This document shows positions 50,798-64,000 of a DNA stretch of 64,000 nt, piece after piece; positions within the stretch are counted from its first letter, which is position 1; each line of letters begins with the position of its first letter. Origin of the DNA: Coturnix japonica (Eukaryota; Chordata; Aves; Galliformes; Phasianidae); contig NC_029526.1 of assembly GCF_001577835.2 (NCBI RefSeq), positions 1,953,510-2,017,509 on the forward strand, given 5' to 3'. The notes under the pieces are model-generated. The model made no database searches. It had not been told where the DNA came from and saw only the letters and a list, made by a program, of their open reading frames with translations. Both the position numbers and the translations under genes were made by a program.

Positions 50798-52462
50798 TCA
50801 CGGCAAGCAGGCGGCCACCTGGTACGCGCCCTCGGCCGTGTGCTGCACGCTGTGCTCCTGCAGCAGGCCCAAGTCCAGGAAGCGCTCCCCGCACCACATG
50901 CACTTGTACTGCTGCTCGCGGGCGTGCACGCTGTGGTGCTTGTTGAGGTGCTCGCGCTGCTTGAAGGCCTTCTCACAGGAGGGGCACTTGTAGGGCTTCT
51001 CGCCCGTGTGCACGCGCCGGTGGCGCTGCAGGTCCGAGGCGTACTTGAAGCGCTTTTCACAGTCGGGGCACTTGAGGGGCTTCTCGCGGGCCGGGTCGCA
51101 GCGGTGCTGCACGAACTCGGAGGAGGAGAAGAAACGTCTCTCGCAGAGCGTGCACTTGAGGGGCTTCTCGGCGCAGTGTGCCAGCTGGTGCTTCTGCAGC
51201 GCCGAGGCCCGCTTGTAGGACTTGTTGCACACCGCGCACTTGAAGGGCCGCTCGGCGTTCTGCACGCACTTGTGCCGCAGCAGCTCCGAGGACTGGTTGA
51301 AGCCCTTCTGGCACACGTTGCACTTGAAGAGGTTCTCTATGCCGTGCACGTGCTGGTGGTACACCAGGTGCGAGGGCTGCACGAAGCCCTTCTCGCACAG
51401 GTTGCACTTGAAGGGCTCCTCGGCCTTGTGCGTGCGGCGATGGCGCATGAGCGCGTACTGCTGCTTGAAGCTCATCTGGCACAGGTCGCACTTGAAGGGC
51501 CGCTCCTCGCTGTGCGTGCGCTCGTGCTGCCGCAGGTCCGAGGGCCGCTTGAAGGCCTTCTGGCACTCCCCGCAGCGGAAGGGCCGCTCGCCGCTGGGCG
51601 TGCAGGGGTGCTGCAGCAGCTCGGACGACTCCTTGAAGTGCAGCTCGCAGACGTTGCACTTGAAGAGATGCTCCCCCGAGTGCGCGTACATGTGGCGCAC
51701 CAGGTGCGAGCGGTGCTTGAAGGTCTTCTCGCACACCGTGCACTTGTAGGGCCGCTCCGAGCTGTGCGTCCGTTTGTGGTGCACCAGGTGGGACGACTGG
51801 CTGAAGCTCTTGTCGCACAGCGTGCACTTGTACGGCTTCTCGCCCGTGTGGATGCGCTCGTGCCGGGACAGCTCCGAGAGGTGCTTGAAGGTCTTCTGGC
51901 AGATGGAGCAGCTGTAGGGCTTCTCCGAGGGATCCAGGGGCTGCGGGTGCTCGGCCTCGGGTGGCTTGTAGGTCTTCTCGCAGATGGAGCACTTCATGGC
52001 ATTGCCGTTGTGGACGTTGTGGTGCTGCGCCAGCGAGGTCAGGAGGGAGAAGCCCATCTTGCACACACCGCACACGAAGGGCTTCTGCTCCACCTGGATG
52101 CACTGGTGTTCCAGCAGGTCGGTGGCCTGGTGGAAGATCTTCAGACACTGCGTACACTGGAAAGAGCGGTCATGGCCTGGCAAGCACTGGTGCTCATGGG
52201 GGTTGGAGAGGTGAGTGAGGTCGTGGCCGCACACCCCGCATTTGTGGGACGGCTCCCCAGCCTGCAGCGGGGCGTGCTGGTGGTGCTGCAGACCCGGGTC
52301 CGGCTGCAGCAGGATGCCGTAGACGGCACAGCCCAGGGGGTTGTCGGCGGTGCTGGGTGGGATGGAGTGTTCCGGGAGGGCGGTGGTCCCGGCGTGGTGC
52401 TGCTGCGGAGGTGGTGGCGGCTGCTGCGGTTGCTGCTGTTGCTGCTGCCAGCTTTCTGACAT
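50798..52462 (-). CDS. ZNF319: Zinc finger protein 319, intronless coding region
   Basis: A single open frame of 554 residues (human about 582). It starts MSESWQQQQQQPQQPPPPPQ, a Gln/Pro-rich N-terminus, and ends EGAYQVAACLP, matching human. About 17 Cys2 fingers follow from residue 75. Classic C2H2 units with TGEKPYKC-type linkers (RIHTGEKPYKCTLC) alternate with units whose last ligand is Cys (LLQHPC, LLRHKC, FVQHRC, HEHQC), i.e. CCHC-like. There is no KRAB or SCAN domain. Family knowledge says nuclear and probably DNA-binding, with targets unknown. The minus-strand pyrimidine tract and AG just upstream of the ATG (near 52464) indicate a 5' UTR intron reaching to the shared promoter near 54.4 kb. 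Confidence 0.95.
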   Translation of the reverse strand: MSESWQQQQQQPQQPPPPPQQHHAGTTALPEHSIPPSTADNPLGCAVYGILLQPDPGLQHHQHAPLQAGEPSHKCGVCGHDLTHLSNPHEHQCLPGHDRSFQCTQCLKIFHQATDLLEHQCIQVEQKPFVCGVCKMGFSLLTSLAQHHNVHNGNAMKCSICEKTYKPPEAEHPQPLDPSEKPYSCSICQKTFKHLSELSRHERIHTGEKPYKCTLCDKSFSQSSHLVHHKRTHSSERPYKCTVCEKTFKHRSHLVRHMYAHSGEHLFKCNVCELHFKESSELLQHPCTPSGERPFRCGECQKAFKRPSDLRQHERTHSEERPFKCDLCQMSFKQQYALMRHRRTHKAEEPFKCNLCEKGFVQPSHLVYHQHVHGIENLFKCNVCQKGFNQSSELLRHKCVQNAERPFKCAVCNKSYKRASALQKHQLAHCAEKPLKCTLCERRFFSSSEFVQHRCDPAREKPLKCPDCEKRFKYASDLQRHRRVHTGEKPYKCPSCEKAFKQREHLNKHHSVHAREQQYKCMWCGERFLDLGLLQEHSVQHTAEGAYQVAACLP

Positions 52463-52463
52463 G

Positions 52464-54403
52464 CTTGGGAAAAAGAAACAGGGTTTTAGCAGTGACAGCT
52501 TCAGCTTCTCGGTCAGAAAGGTTCAAGTAAAAATAAAAATCAAAAGCATCCAAGATTCTGATTCCCTGCACCGATCCCGAAATCGAGGACAGGAAACCCA
52601 GCCCACAGCCAGGATCCTGGGGAGTGAGGAGGACGAGATGCCACGGGCTCCTCCTTGGATCTGCAGAAGTTCTTTGTGTGTTCCGGTCTTTTGTTTGGCT
52701 TTTTCTTTTTCTCTTTCCTTTTCAAAGAAAGAAGGAAGGCAGGTAGAAGCAAGTGCCTTGAAGACAAGAGGAGGCCCTTCTCTGTGCTGGCTGCGATGCA
52801 GGCAATGCTCACACGCAGGCAGGGTGTGAGATGCGGCGCAGGGAGCAGCTCGGCCTGCAAGAAGAAGACAGTTCACATCAGATCGCAGAGGACAGCCAGG
52901 CAGCTCTCCAGTCAGGTGAGCTCGTGGCCCACTTTGCAAACTCTCCTGCAAAGCACCTGGGAGCTCATGGAAGGGAGCTGAGCAGAGCTGGAGCACTGCA
53001 TGCTGCTGGCAGCAGCCAAAAACTCAGTGTAGAAACAGACCCTGCTTGGCCAACACAGCCACAGGTTTGCCTGGTAAGCTCTTACACGAAGCAGCAGAGG
53101 CTGCTTCAGTCCCCATCAGGCCTAGGATACAATAACAGGGTGAACACATCCATCCGTTTCTCTGTGCAGGATGAGTTGCGCTAAATGCTGTGCAAAAAAA
53201 GCTACCGAGTGAAATGTTACAAATACCAGGGCAGATTCCCACCCTAGCAAGGCAGTTCTGCCAGTCCCAACCTCCTCCTGAAGCTCCAGCATTGAGCACA
53301 TCAACCTCTGACAGAGCCAAGGGAGGGAGGTACCCATGAAGTTTCCCCTCTGCCTGTAGGAAGAGCCAGAGAAGACGTTACCCTGCCTGCAGAGAAAACA
53401 GGACCTGCAGGCATCAGGCCCAGCCCCTTGCCCCAGATGTACTGCTTGGCCTTACTGGTTCTTCTCACAGATAAAACCCAGTACTGACCAAGAGAAAAGT
53501 TAGATCCACCGTCGAGCAGTGGGTACAAACAAGTGACAAGACACTTCAAGAGCATGGATGTGTCCATGGTTTGGCAAGAGGCAGCAGCAGGCACTGCTGG
53601 GCCACAACCCACATCCCCCCAGTGCCTCTGTGCTACAGGGACAGGGCACTGCTTTGTCCTGCAGCACAAACCCGAGCAATAGAGCACCCAGAGGCCCAAG
53701 TGCCAGGCTGGTTTCCTCCAGCTGACAGTGCTGACACCTGGAGCAGACGCTGCGGGCAGGATACAGCCCTGCCCCCTCAGCACCCTGCAGGGACGGGGCA
53801 TCACTTTGTCCCCCAGCACAAACGTGGGCAGCACAACACAAAGAGGCACCGATGAGCCGGGCCGGGGTCCTGCCAGGATCTGGGAGCTCAGCTCTTCTGC
53901 TCTGACACCCGGAGGAGGAGCTGAGGGCAGGATGCGGCCCCAATGCCCCCAGCAGGAGCTCCAGCCGCAGCCCGGGGCTCTCGCCGTGTGCTGACCCTGC
54001 AGCACGAGCCGGGCTCGGGGAGCCGTCCCATGGCAGCGCCATCCCCGCGGGATGCGGCATCACCCCATCCCGGCATCATCACCCCATCCCGGCATCACCC
54101 CATCCCGGCATCATCACCCCATCCCGGCATCACCCCATCCCGGCATCACCCCATCACGGCAGCCGCCCGTACCGACCTGCTTCACCGGGACCGGCTCCGT
54201 GTCCCGCTCATCCGTCGGCAGGAACACCCGGTCGGAACGGCGGCACTTCCAGGCCGGGCTCAGCGGGCGGCGAGCGGCTCCTCGCCCGGTGCTCCCCGCG
54301 GCCCGAGCCCACCGCCGGGCCCGCCCCGCCCGCGTTCCGCCGCCCCCATGCACGGGGGGCAACTTCCCGCCGGCCCGAGGCCCGCACAAAGGCCGCTCAC
54401 CTG
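52464..54403 (-). other. ZNF319: ZNF319 5' UTR intron and first exon
   Basis: From the acceptor just upstream of the ATG to the donor CAG|GTGAGCGG at 54401 there is no coding exon. The first exon would start within the GC island and end at 54401. The intron has no gene I can support. Confidence 0.5.
54052..54165. repeat. 16/19-bp minisatellite (CATCACCCCATCCCGG)
   Basis: About seven tandem copies alternating between 16 and 19 bases with an extra CAT. It sits in the ZNF319 intron at the edge of the shared promoter island. Confidence 0.9.
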
Positions 54404-54610
54404 CGGCGGGAGGCCCCGCTCGGGCCGCTCAGCTGCCTGCGGGCGGGGCCGCGGCCTGCTCGCTCCGCCCGATCCCCGCGCTCGCTTGGCGGCGGCGGCG
54501 GGCGGCGGGGCGGGGAGGGCCGGGCCGGGCGGCGGAGCGGAGCGCAGGAGGCGGAGCGCACCCGGAGCACGGCGCCCCCTGCCGGGCACCGCCCGCAGCG
54601 CAGCGCCGCC
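54165..54610. promoter_or_regulatory. Bidirectional GC-rich promoter, ZNF319 / USB1
   Basis: About 450 bases with very high GC and CpG content separate the ZNF319 first-exon donor (54401, minus) from the USB1 start codon (54611, plus). GGGCGGG-type Sp1 boxes occur and there is no TATA. The head-to-head arrangement matches the human locus. Confidence 0.65.
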
Positions 54611-57277
54611 ATGAGAGCCGCGCTCGTGGGGTACAGCAGCTCCGAGGAGGAGGAGGAGGAAGGAGGAGGGGGGTCGCGGGGCAGGTCGGTGTGATGGGGC
54701 AGGTCGGTGTCATGGGGCAGGTCGGTGTGATGGGGCAGGCCGGTGTTATTGGGCAGGTCGGTGCCGGGCCCGGTGAGGGGGGAAACCGACGCGCTTCTTT
54801 GTGCCTTGCAGCCGCCGCCTGCCCGTCCCCGAGTCCGTGCTGGCCATGTTCGAGGAGGAGCGGGACGAGAAGCGGGACGACAGCGCTCTGCACGGCGGCC
54901 GCGTGCGGTGCTTCCCGCACGAGCGGGGCAGCTGGGCCACGCACGTGTACCTGCCGTGTGCGTGACACCGGGACGGGACTGGGGGGCGCCGGGATGTGGG
55001 TGGGCTCCGGGCGGCCCGAGCTGGGGGTGCGGGCGGCCTAGAGCAGGACTTGGAGCTCAATGGGCCGCACGGTGCCCCCCAACCTCGGCCGTTCTGCCTG
55101 CCCCACAGACCAGGCCCAGGAGGAGTTCCTGGAGCTGCTGGAGCTGCTGGTGTCCCACGCTCGCACCTACGTCCCGTCCGTCACGGCCATGGAGGAGTTC
55201 CATGTCAGCCTGTCGCAGAGCGTGGTGCTGCGCTACCACTGGATCAACCCCTTCATGCAGAGCCTCAAGGAGCGCCTGGCCTCCTTCCACAGGTGGGGAC
55301 AACCCCAGGGCAGCGGCTGTGGGCCTCTGCTCACACTCTTTAGCAGGGCCTGGGTTGAAAAGGACCACAGTGCTCACCCAGTTCCAACCCCCTGCTGTGT
55401 GCAGGGTCACCAACCAGCAGCCCAGGCTGCCCAGAGCCACATCCAGCCTGGCCTTGAATGCCTGCAGGGATGGGGCATCCACAGCCTCCTTGGGCAACCT
55501 GTTCAGTGCGTCACCACCCTCTGCGTGAAAAACTTCCTCCTAATACTCAACCTAAACCTCCCCTGGCTCAGTGTTGGGTTGTTTTGTTTTATTCCCCTTG
55601 GCTGAAACATTCCTTTCTCACTTCAGGTTCTTCTGTGTGGCTGACCAAGTGAAGGTGTACACCAACCAGAACAAAACCAGGTGAGCCAGCAGAGGGGCAC
55701 AGTGCCAGGCAGGTGGGAGCTGCCCGTGCCATCCCACAGCACGGCAGGGGCAGAACCATCTCAGGTGGAGGGTGTCCCATCCCAGTGACTGAAGGTTCAG
55801 CTCTTTGTCCAGCCCAATCCCGCAGCACTCCAGGCTGCATCTGTTCTTAGCTCCTCCATCAGCTCTTTGCCAGCTGTTATTGTCTGTGGGGACTGAACCT
55901 CGGGCTGCAGAATTTCAGCCTTCTGAAGGTAGGAGGAGGGACGTGTTCCCGACGTGGCCCGAGGCGGCCTTTCAGCTGCGGTTGGGTGATGCTGCAGCTT
56001 CACATCCACGCTGCACATCGCTGTGCTGATCTGGTTGGCTCTGGCTGCACAGATCCCTGTGCCAGCTGAGGGAGTGGGTGGGGGAATGAGCAGCCTGGGG
56101 CCAGCAGAGCAGGGACCACCTCCTTTGGCAGCAACAACAGCTTATGCTGATGGTGAAATTGCAGCTTCAAAGGGCTGCAGACAAACAGCTCTGACAGCAC
56201 AAGCTCACCTGGGTGCCAGCTTATAAGCCTGATGGCGCCTCTTCCAGCTTAACACAATGAAGCAATTTAAAATGCCAAAGCACATTAAAGAGAAAGGTGA
56301 TTAACGTTATGAAAAGCTGCTGAATCTGATGGGAATGGGAAACCACATCGGTCATGGGCAGGAGGAAGCAGCTCTTTGAGGGAGACTGGTCCTCACGTGG
56401 TCACACACACAGGCATATGAGAAGCATCACCACAACAGTCCTCGTGAGGAACCTCTTTGTCACAGCACTTCCCCATCCACGCTGTTCTCAGCTGGTGCTT
56501 TGCAGCCCCTTCCTCTCCACCATACAACTCCTGTAGTAACCTCCATCCTCTCGAAGCCGTACTGCCCTTGTGCAGGGCACGGTGCTCTGCTGAGGTACTC
56601 ACGTGTGTCCTGGTCTTTGTTTAGGACCTTTGTGGGTTTGGAAGTCTCTACTGGACATTTCCAGCTGCTGGAAATGGTCTCGGAGGTGGACAAGGTTATG
56701 GAGGAATATGACCTCCCCGTATTCTACAAGGTGAGGGCTTTTCCTGCTGCTCTGGAGGTGCTGCCTGGTTCCTTGCACCAAATCTCCCGCTGCATCCCCA
56801 AAGCCTCCTTTCATCCTCACGACCCAATCCTTGCTTTATCTCCAGGACCCGTCCTTCCACATCAGCATGGCCTGGTGCGTCGGGGACCTGAGGGGCAGCC
56901 TGGAGGGGCAATGTCTGCAGGAGCTCCAGGTGTGTCCCTACATGAACATGGGGGTGGGCCAGAGCAGAGGGAGGCTGCTTCTGTGAGGCAAACTCAGCTT
57001 GACTTAAAGGAGACTTTGGGATTGGGGGTGGGGGGAGGAAGGAGCCACTGTCCTGTATTGCAGCTACAAACACCTTCTGGCTCAGCTCAGAGATGGAGCT
57101 GCTGACATCCCCCCAGCAGCCGGCCCACCCGCCCTCCTCACACTGACTCCTGCCCCTGCTCTTGTTTGCCAGGACATTGTGGACACATTTGAGGACTCTG
57201 CTCGCATTCTGCGTGTCCAATGGGAGCAAATCCGCTGCAAGTCGGGCAACAAGTTCTTCTGCTTCCCCCTGAGGTAG
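54611..57277 (+). CDS. USB1: U6 snRNA phosphodiesterase 1 (USB1/C16orf57)
   Basis: Seven exons: 54611-54684, 54812-54957, 55109-55292, 55627-55680, 56625-56730, 56846-56929, 57173-57277 (stop TAG). They encode 250 aa; human is 265. The protein begins [20 protein letters not shown], close to human LVGYSSS. Both 2H-phosphoesterase motifs are present: HVSLSQS in exon 3 and HISMAW in exon 6. USB1 is a nuclear 3'-5' exoribonuclease that trims oligo(U) from U6 snRNA and leaves a 2',3'-cyclic phosphate; human loss causes poikiloderma with neutropenia. Exon 4 and its junctions ([18 protein letters not shown]) match human well. The exon 1 donor (CAG|GTCGGTG) is unusual in being the first unit of an 18-bp tandem repeat. 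No canonical poly(A) hexamer was found soon after the stop. Confidence 0.94.
54685..54770. repeat. 18-bp minisatellite at USB1 exon 1 donor
   Basis: Units of GTCGGTGTGATGGGGCAG repeat about five times, starting exactly at the exon 1 splice donor. Copies at 54703, 54721 and 54757 repeat the donor-like CAG|GTCGGT; the one at 54739 is changed to CAGGCC. Confidence 0.9.
55340..55566 (-). mobile_element. CR1 LINE 3' fragment, USB1 intron 3
   Basis: Plus-strand GGGTTGAAAAGGACCACAGT, then TCCAACCCCCTGCTGTGTGC and GCAGGGATGGGGCATCCACA are the reversed CR1 3' region. Ends are approximate. Confidence 0.88.
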
Positions 57278-57804
57278 GAGCCGACGGGGCCGTGCATCTC
57301 ACAGCCTGAAGGTCAGCAAAGAGACAATCCTGCAGCACAGCTCCCAGCACCGTCACACGAACTCTGTGGTCTCCGAGTCTGAGCTGTGGGCTGAAGAACC
57401 ATGTTCCCGCAGCAGATTGCTCGCAGCACAGCAGGCGGGATGTGCTGCAGTCAGCACTGCCGGCTGCGCTCACAGCTGCGAATTCTGCTGATTTTAAAAC
57501 AGAAAGGGGAAAAAAAACCACCACCACCCAACCCACCCAACCCGGCTGTGACGGCCGTGGGTGCTGGATGGTTGGGAGCGGGGAGCTCGCGTGGGAAGCG
57601 CCTGGAGGCGGCTCGTCTGGCACAGTTGGAAGCGGCTCCGTCATTGTCTGAGCGCTGAGCTCAGCGCGGAGCATCCCGGCCTCACAACGAGCACGTTGTT
57701 GGTGTTAATGTCAGTGCAGGCCGTGCTGCTCCGCGCTGTGCTGCCACGGTGAGACCAGCAGGGGGCAGTGCCAGCTCCGCGTTCCGGGCCGGGGGCGGCA
57801 CGGG

Positions 57805-57968
57805 GGCTGGTCGGTAACACGGGGCCGCTCGGTAACACGGGGCTGGTCGGTAACACGGGGCCGCTCGGTAACACGGGGCCGCTCGGTAACACGGGCTGCT
57901 CGGTAACACGGGGCTGCTCGGTAACACGGGGCTGCTCGGTAACACGGGGCCGCTCGGTAACAAACACG
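57805..57968. repeat. 18-bp minisatellite upstream of MMP15
   Basis: About nine copies of CTGCTCGGTAACACGGGG or its CCGCT/CTGGT variants, the last with an internal 4-base insertion. It lies between USB1 and MMP15. The flanking stretch 57278-57800 shows no gene. Confidence 0.93.
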
Positions 57969-57979
57969 GGCTGTTCGTG

Positions 57980-58462
57980 CGCTGCCCGGGCCGGACTCTG
58001 TGCTCGGCAAAGCTCCGCTCTGCGCGTTGTTCCGTGCGCCGCCTCCATGTTTCGTGCCCCGGTTGTTGCCGCAAGGTCCTTCCGGGCAGTAAATGCATCT
58101 CACGGCGCTGTGTGTGTGTGTCTGATGTGCCCAGGACACTCAGCTCACGTTCCCGTCCGGTCACATCCCGTCTCCCGTCCCCCCGTTCTATCGCAGGGGG
58201 CGCTGCTCGTGGCGCTGTCACCTGCCGTGATCGCGTCTCTCCGCCCCGCCCCGCCCCCCGCCCCGCCCCCGCCGCCCCCGCCCCGCTGTGTCGGCCGGGC
58301 AGCGCCGTGCGGAGCCGAGCGGTGTCGGAGCGCGGAGCACATGGGCCGCGCCTGATCCGCACACAAAGGGGCCGGTGCCGAGGGGCAGCGCCGCCCGATG
58401 CTCCGCTCGCAGCCCCCGCTGGTGGCGGCCGGGCCCGGGCCATGAGGGCGGCGTAGCTCGGG
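57980..58462 (+). promoter_or_regulatory. MMP15: MMP15 CpG-island promoter with GC boxes
   Basis: A dense run of CCCCGCCCC boxes at 58241-58286 and high CpG content precede the MMP15 start codon at 58463. There is no TATA box. A short TG repeat lies near 58110. Confidence 0.65.
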
Positions 58463-61910
<3,448 letters not shown>

Positions 61911-62672
61911 CCCCCGCCTTCCTCCCTTCCCCCCACCACCATGGTGCTAACAATGAGCCCGCCCCACCCTGCCCTCCCCAGCGGCGTATTTATACACAGA
62001 GGTTGGTCCCGTTCCCCTCCTCCCTGCGCACGCTGCCGCTCTGGTCTGGCTCCAGGAAGGAGGGACGCTGCCTGGCTCAGCCCCATGCTGAGGGCTGCCC
62101 AGAGCCCTGGGCCTGAGTGCAGCTGGGTGCCACAGCACAAGGCCTGGGGGGTGGGCGAGGAGCTGGGGAGAGTCATGGTCCCCCCAGGCTGGAGGTGCCC
62201 CTCTGTCTCTTGGCCTCCCCAGTCACCTTGCCTTGCCTTGCCTGCCCCAGCCCAGCTGCGTTCTTCGGTCAGAATTGTGGGCACTGCTGGTGCGTGCGGG
62301 GCAGAGGGGTTCTGTGCTGCCCACCCGACAGAAGGAGCTGTGGGCACCTGAAGCACGAGGCAAGTGGGGGCTGAGCGTGGCTGGTGGTAGAGGACAGTGC
62401 AGGTGGGAAATACAGTGCTGAGCAATGGCGCTGAGCTTGCAAACCCCATCAGAGAGGCAGGCAAGCTTCCTCCCCATACCCCATGCACGAGGCCTTTGGG
62501 TGGCATTGGGTGTGATACCGCATCCATCCCCCTGCTCAGCTCAGCCCCCTCTTGCTTTGGCTGCCCACAGACCTGCTGCAGTCAGAGCCCCCCAGGAGCC
62601 TTGGTTCCCTTGGCAGTGTTGCCTCCCCCAGCCCCGCGGGCAGGGCAGTGGGCACGGCCACCTTGTGCTTGT

Positions 62673-62678
62673 ATTAAA
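62673..62678 (+). terminator. MMP15: MMP15 poly(A) signal
   Basis: ATTAAA in TTGTATTAAACGGG with GT-rich sequence just after it (GGGTCGGGTGCGTGG). It ends a 3' UTR of about 770 bases. Confidence 0.7.
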
Positions 62679-62699
62679 CGGGTCGGGTGCGTGGAGCTG

Positions 62700-64000
62700 T
62701 GGTGCCATCCTTGGTGCAGGGATGGGCTGACGGGTGGGTGTCATTGGGGGGGATGCAGTGCTCAAGGCTGGGAGGGGGCTGCGGGGATCGGGGCTGCTGC
62801 TGGGGCCGCTGCCCCCGGGCTGCCGTTGTGGGGGTCAGTGAAGGCGGCCCGGCGGCAGCAGCAGACAGAGCCGCCTTTCAGGGGCTCCCGCGGGAACACA
62901 GCCGCCTTGTTCTGCACAGTGTGGCACGGGGGGGCTGCGTGCTCCCCCTGCAGCGCTGGGCTCTGTGTGCTTTGCCCCCTGCCCCTGCAGCACGGCGGCT
63001 GTGCGGGGGGAACAAGGGCACGGCTTGTTGGGGAAGGTGGAAGCTGGAGAAACGAACTGCTAGAGATGGGAGAAAGAATCGTAGGGCTGGGAGAGATGAG
63101 ATCCAAGGGCAGGAAATTGGCTTTATCCAAGGAAAAAACGCTGCTCAGCTCACAATGGGAAGGAAAGCTGGCAAGGCGGCAGACGTGGCTCTGCCAGCAA
63201 AGCCCCGGCACGAGTGGGGCGGCTCCAGGGGGGCTCAGCAGCCCCACCTTCCCCGTCCCCCATCACCCCTCGGTGGGGGCACAGACCCCTCGGCTGGTGC
63301 TGCCGGGAGCTGCTGGGAAGGGCCCCGCCTCCCGTGCGGCTGCCGCGGCCGGAGCGGATGCAGAGGCCATCGGAGTGACGTGCGGAGCTGGGGGGGATGG
63401 ATGGAGCAGGGCCCAGTTCCCGCAGGAACGAGGGCGGAAACAGCCCGGCCTGACCCTATGGAGCGTGGGGGTCTGGGCTGCCCCGCGGGGAGCAGACCCC
63501 AACCCTTATCCTCTTCTGACCTCCACCCTGCCCAGCCCCCAGCACGATCGGACCAGGACCGATCAGAGCGGGCACCGTCCCTGAGCTGCTCGTCCCACCG
63601 CCCCCAACCCTGCCGACCCCAGAGGGAGGGGACCGCCCCCCACCCCCAGTTCAGAGGGGACGGTTCCATGGTGCCTGTGGCCAAGCAGGAGGGACGAGGC
63701 TCCCCCACCCTCTTGGGCCCAGGGCTGCTGGCACAGCGCCGAACAGAGCTGCAGCCAATTCCCAGCACCGAGTTACCCCACGCTGCCATTCCTCTCTTTA
63801 CTTTAAAGGAGGAGGGGGCTGGCGCTCACCCCACTTCCCTGGGCTGCCATGCACAGCACTGGGGAGCCCCATGGTGGGGGACACCCTCCCCCTGGCCCTG
63901 TCCCCGCCTGCTGGAGCCGGGCAGAGCCACTCGAGCACGTGCTCCATTGCCTGGAACTCAGAGCAGCACTGCAGCCCAAGGACACAACAGCACCGGGGAC
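62700..64000. other. GC-rich interval with no supported gene
   Basis: Long open frames occur on both strands because the sequence is GC-rich, but none shows a recognisable domain, a splice pattern or a family match. Human CFAP20 and CSNK2A2 would be the next genes; no exon of either was recognised. Confidence 0.5.

Noticed and set aside
50840-52459. 539-aa open frame on the plus strand opposite ZNF319
   Set aside because: It is the mirror of the zinc-finger repeats: a regular Leu/Val/Ala/Arg pattern with the finger period, no domain and no independent start. It is a shadow of ZNF319.
57805-57968. Regularly spaced repeats considered as a CRISPR-like array
   Set aside because: The units are contiguous with no unique spacers; it is a vertebrate minisatellite.
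62397-63584. 395-aa plus-strand frame after MMP15
   Set aside because: It begins within the MMP15 3' UTR, is GC-rich low-complexity sequence, and has no recognisable domain or splice context.

Overview
The window is vertebrate nuclear DNA, very probably from a galliform bird. Introns are short, several promoters are GC-rich islands, and CR1 LINE fragments occur throughout in both orientations, many recognisable by the typical CR1 3' tail or by CR1 reverse-transcriptase protein. The gene order DRC7, KATNB1, KIFC3, CNGB1, ZNF319, USB1, MMP15 is that of human 16q21. From established knowledge this block lies on chicken chromosome 11, but the species is inferred, not proven.

Layout. Positions 301-1340 (+) hold the last three exons of DRC7. 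A GC-rich promoter with CCAAT boxes and an X-box-like site (about 1870-2290) precedes KATNB1 (+, start codon 2283, stop 18247, 19 coding exons, 657 aa). KIFC3 (-) lies tail to tail with it; its coding exons run from 27286 down to 20985 and its promoter island is near 27.8-28.5 kb. From 28.5 to 34.3 kb I find no gene, only repeats, CR1 pieces, a 0.55-kb pentanucleotide satellite and AT-rich islands. CNGB1 (-) fills 47693 down to 35297 with 32 coding exons (1181 aa). ZNF319 (-) has one coding exon (52462 to 50798). It is head to head with USB1 (+, 54611-57277, 7 exons, 250 aa) across a shared GC-rich promoter. MMP15 (+, 58463-61910, 10 exons, 644 aa) follows; 62.7-64.0 kb holds no supported gene. 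Human TEPP/SPMIP8, expected between CNGB1 and ZNF319, was not found.

The genes are not an operon. Several concern microtubules and cilia (DRC7 in the axonemal nexin-dynein regulatory complex, katanin p80, the minus-end kinesin KIFC3) or the photoreceptor outer segment, a modified cilium (CNGB1). USB1 (U6 snRNA 3' processing), ZNF319 and MMP15 are unrelated neighbours. All exon models were built by hand from splice sites, reading phase and remembered human orthologues; exon ends may be off by a base or so.

Most worth a second look: (1) the GARP half of CNGB1 is four tandem copies of a three-exon module with an identical phase cycle; (2) a candidate alternative last exon would release a soluble GARP-only protein of 286 aa; (3) the first splice donor of USB1 is itself a unit of an 18-bp minisatellite. 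I did not find a wholly new gene system.
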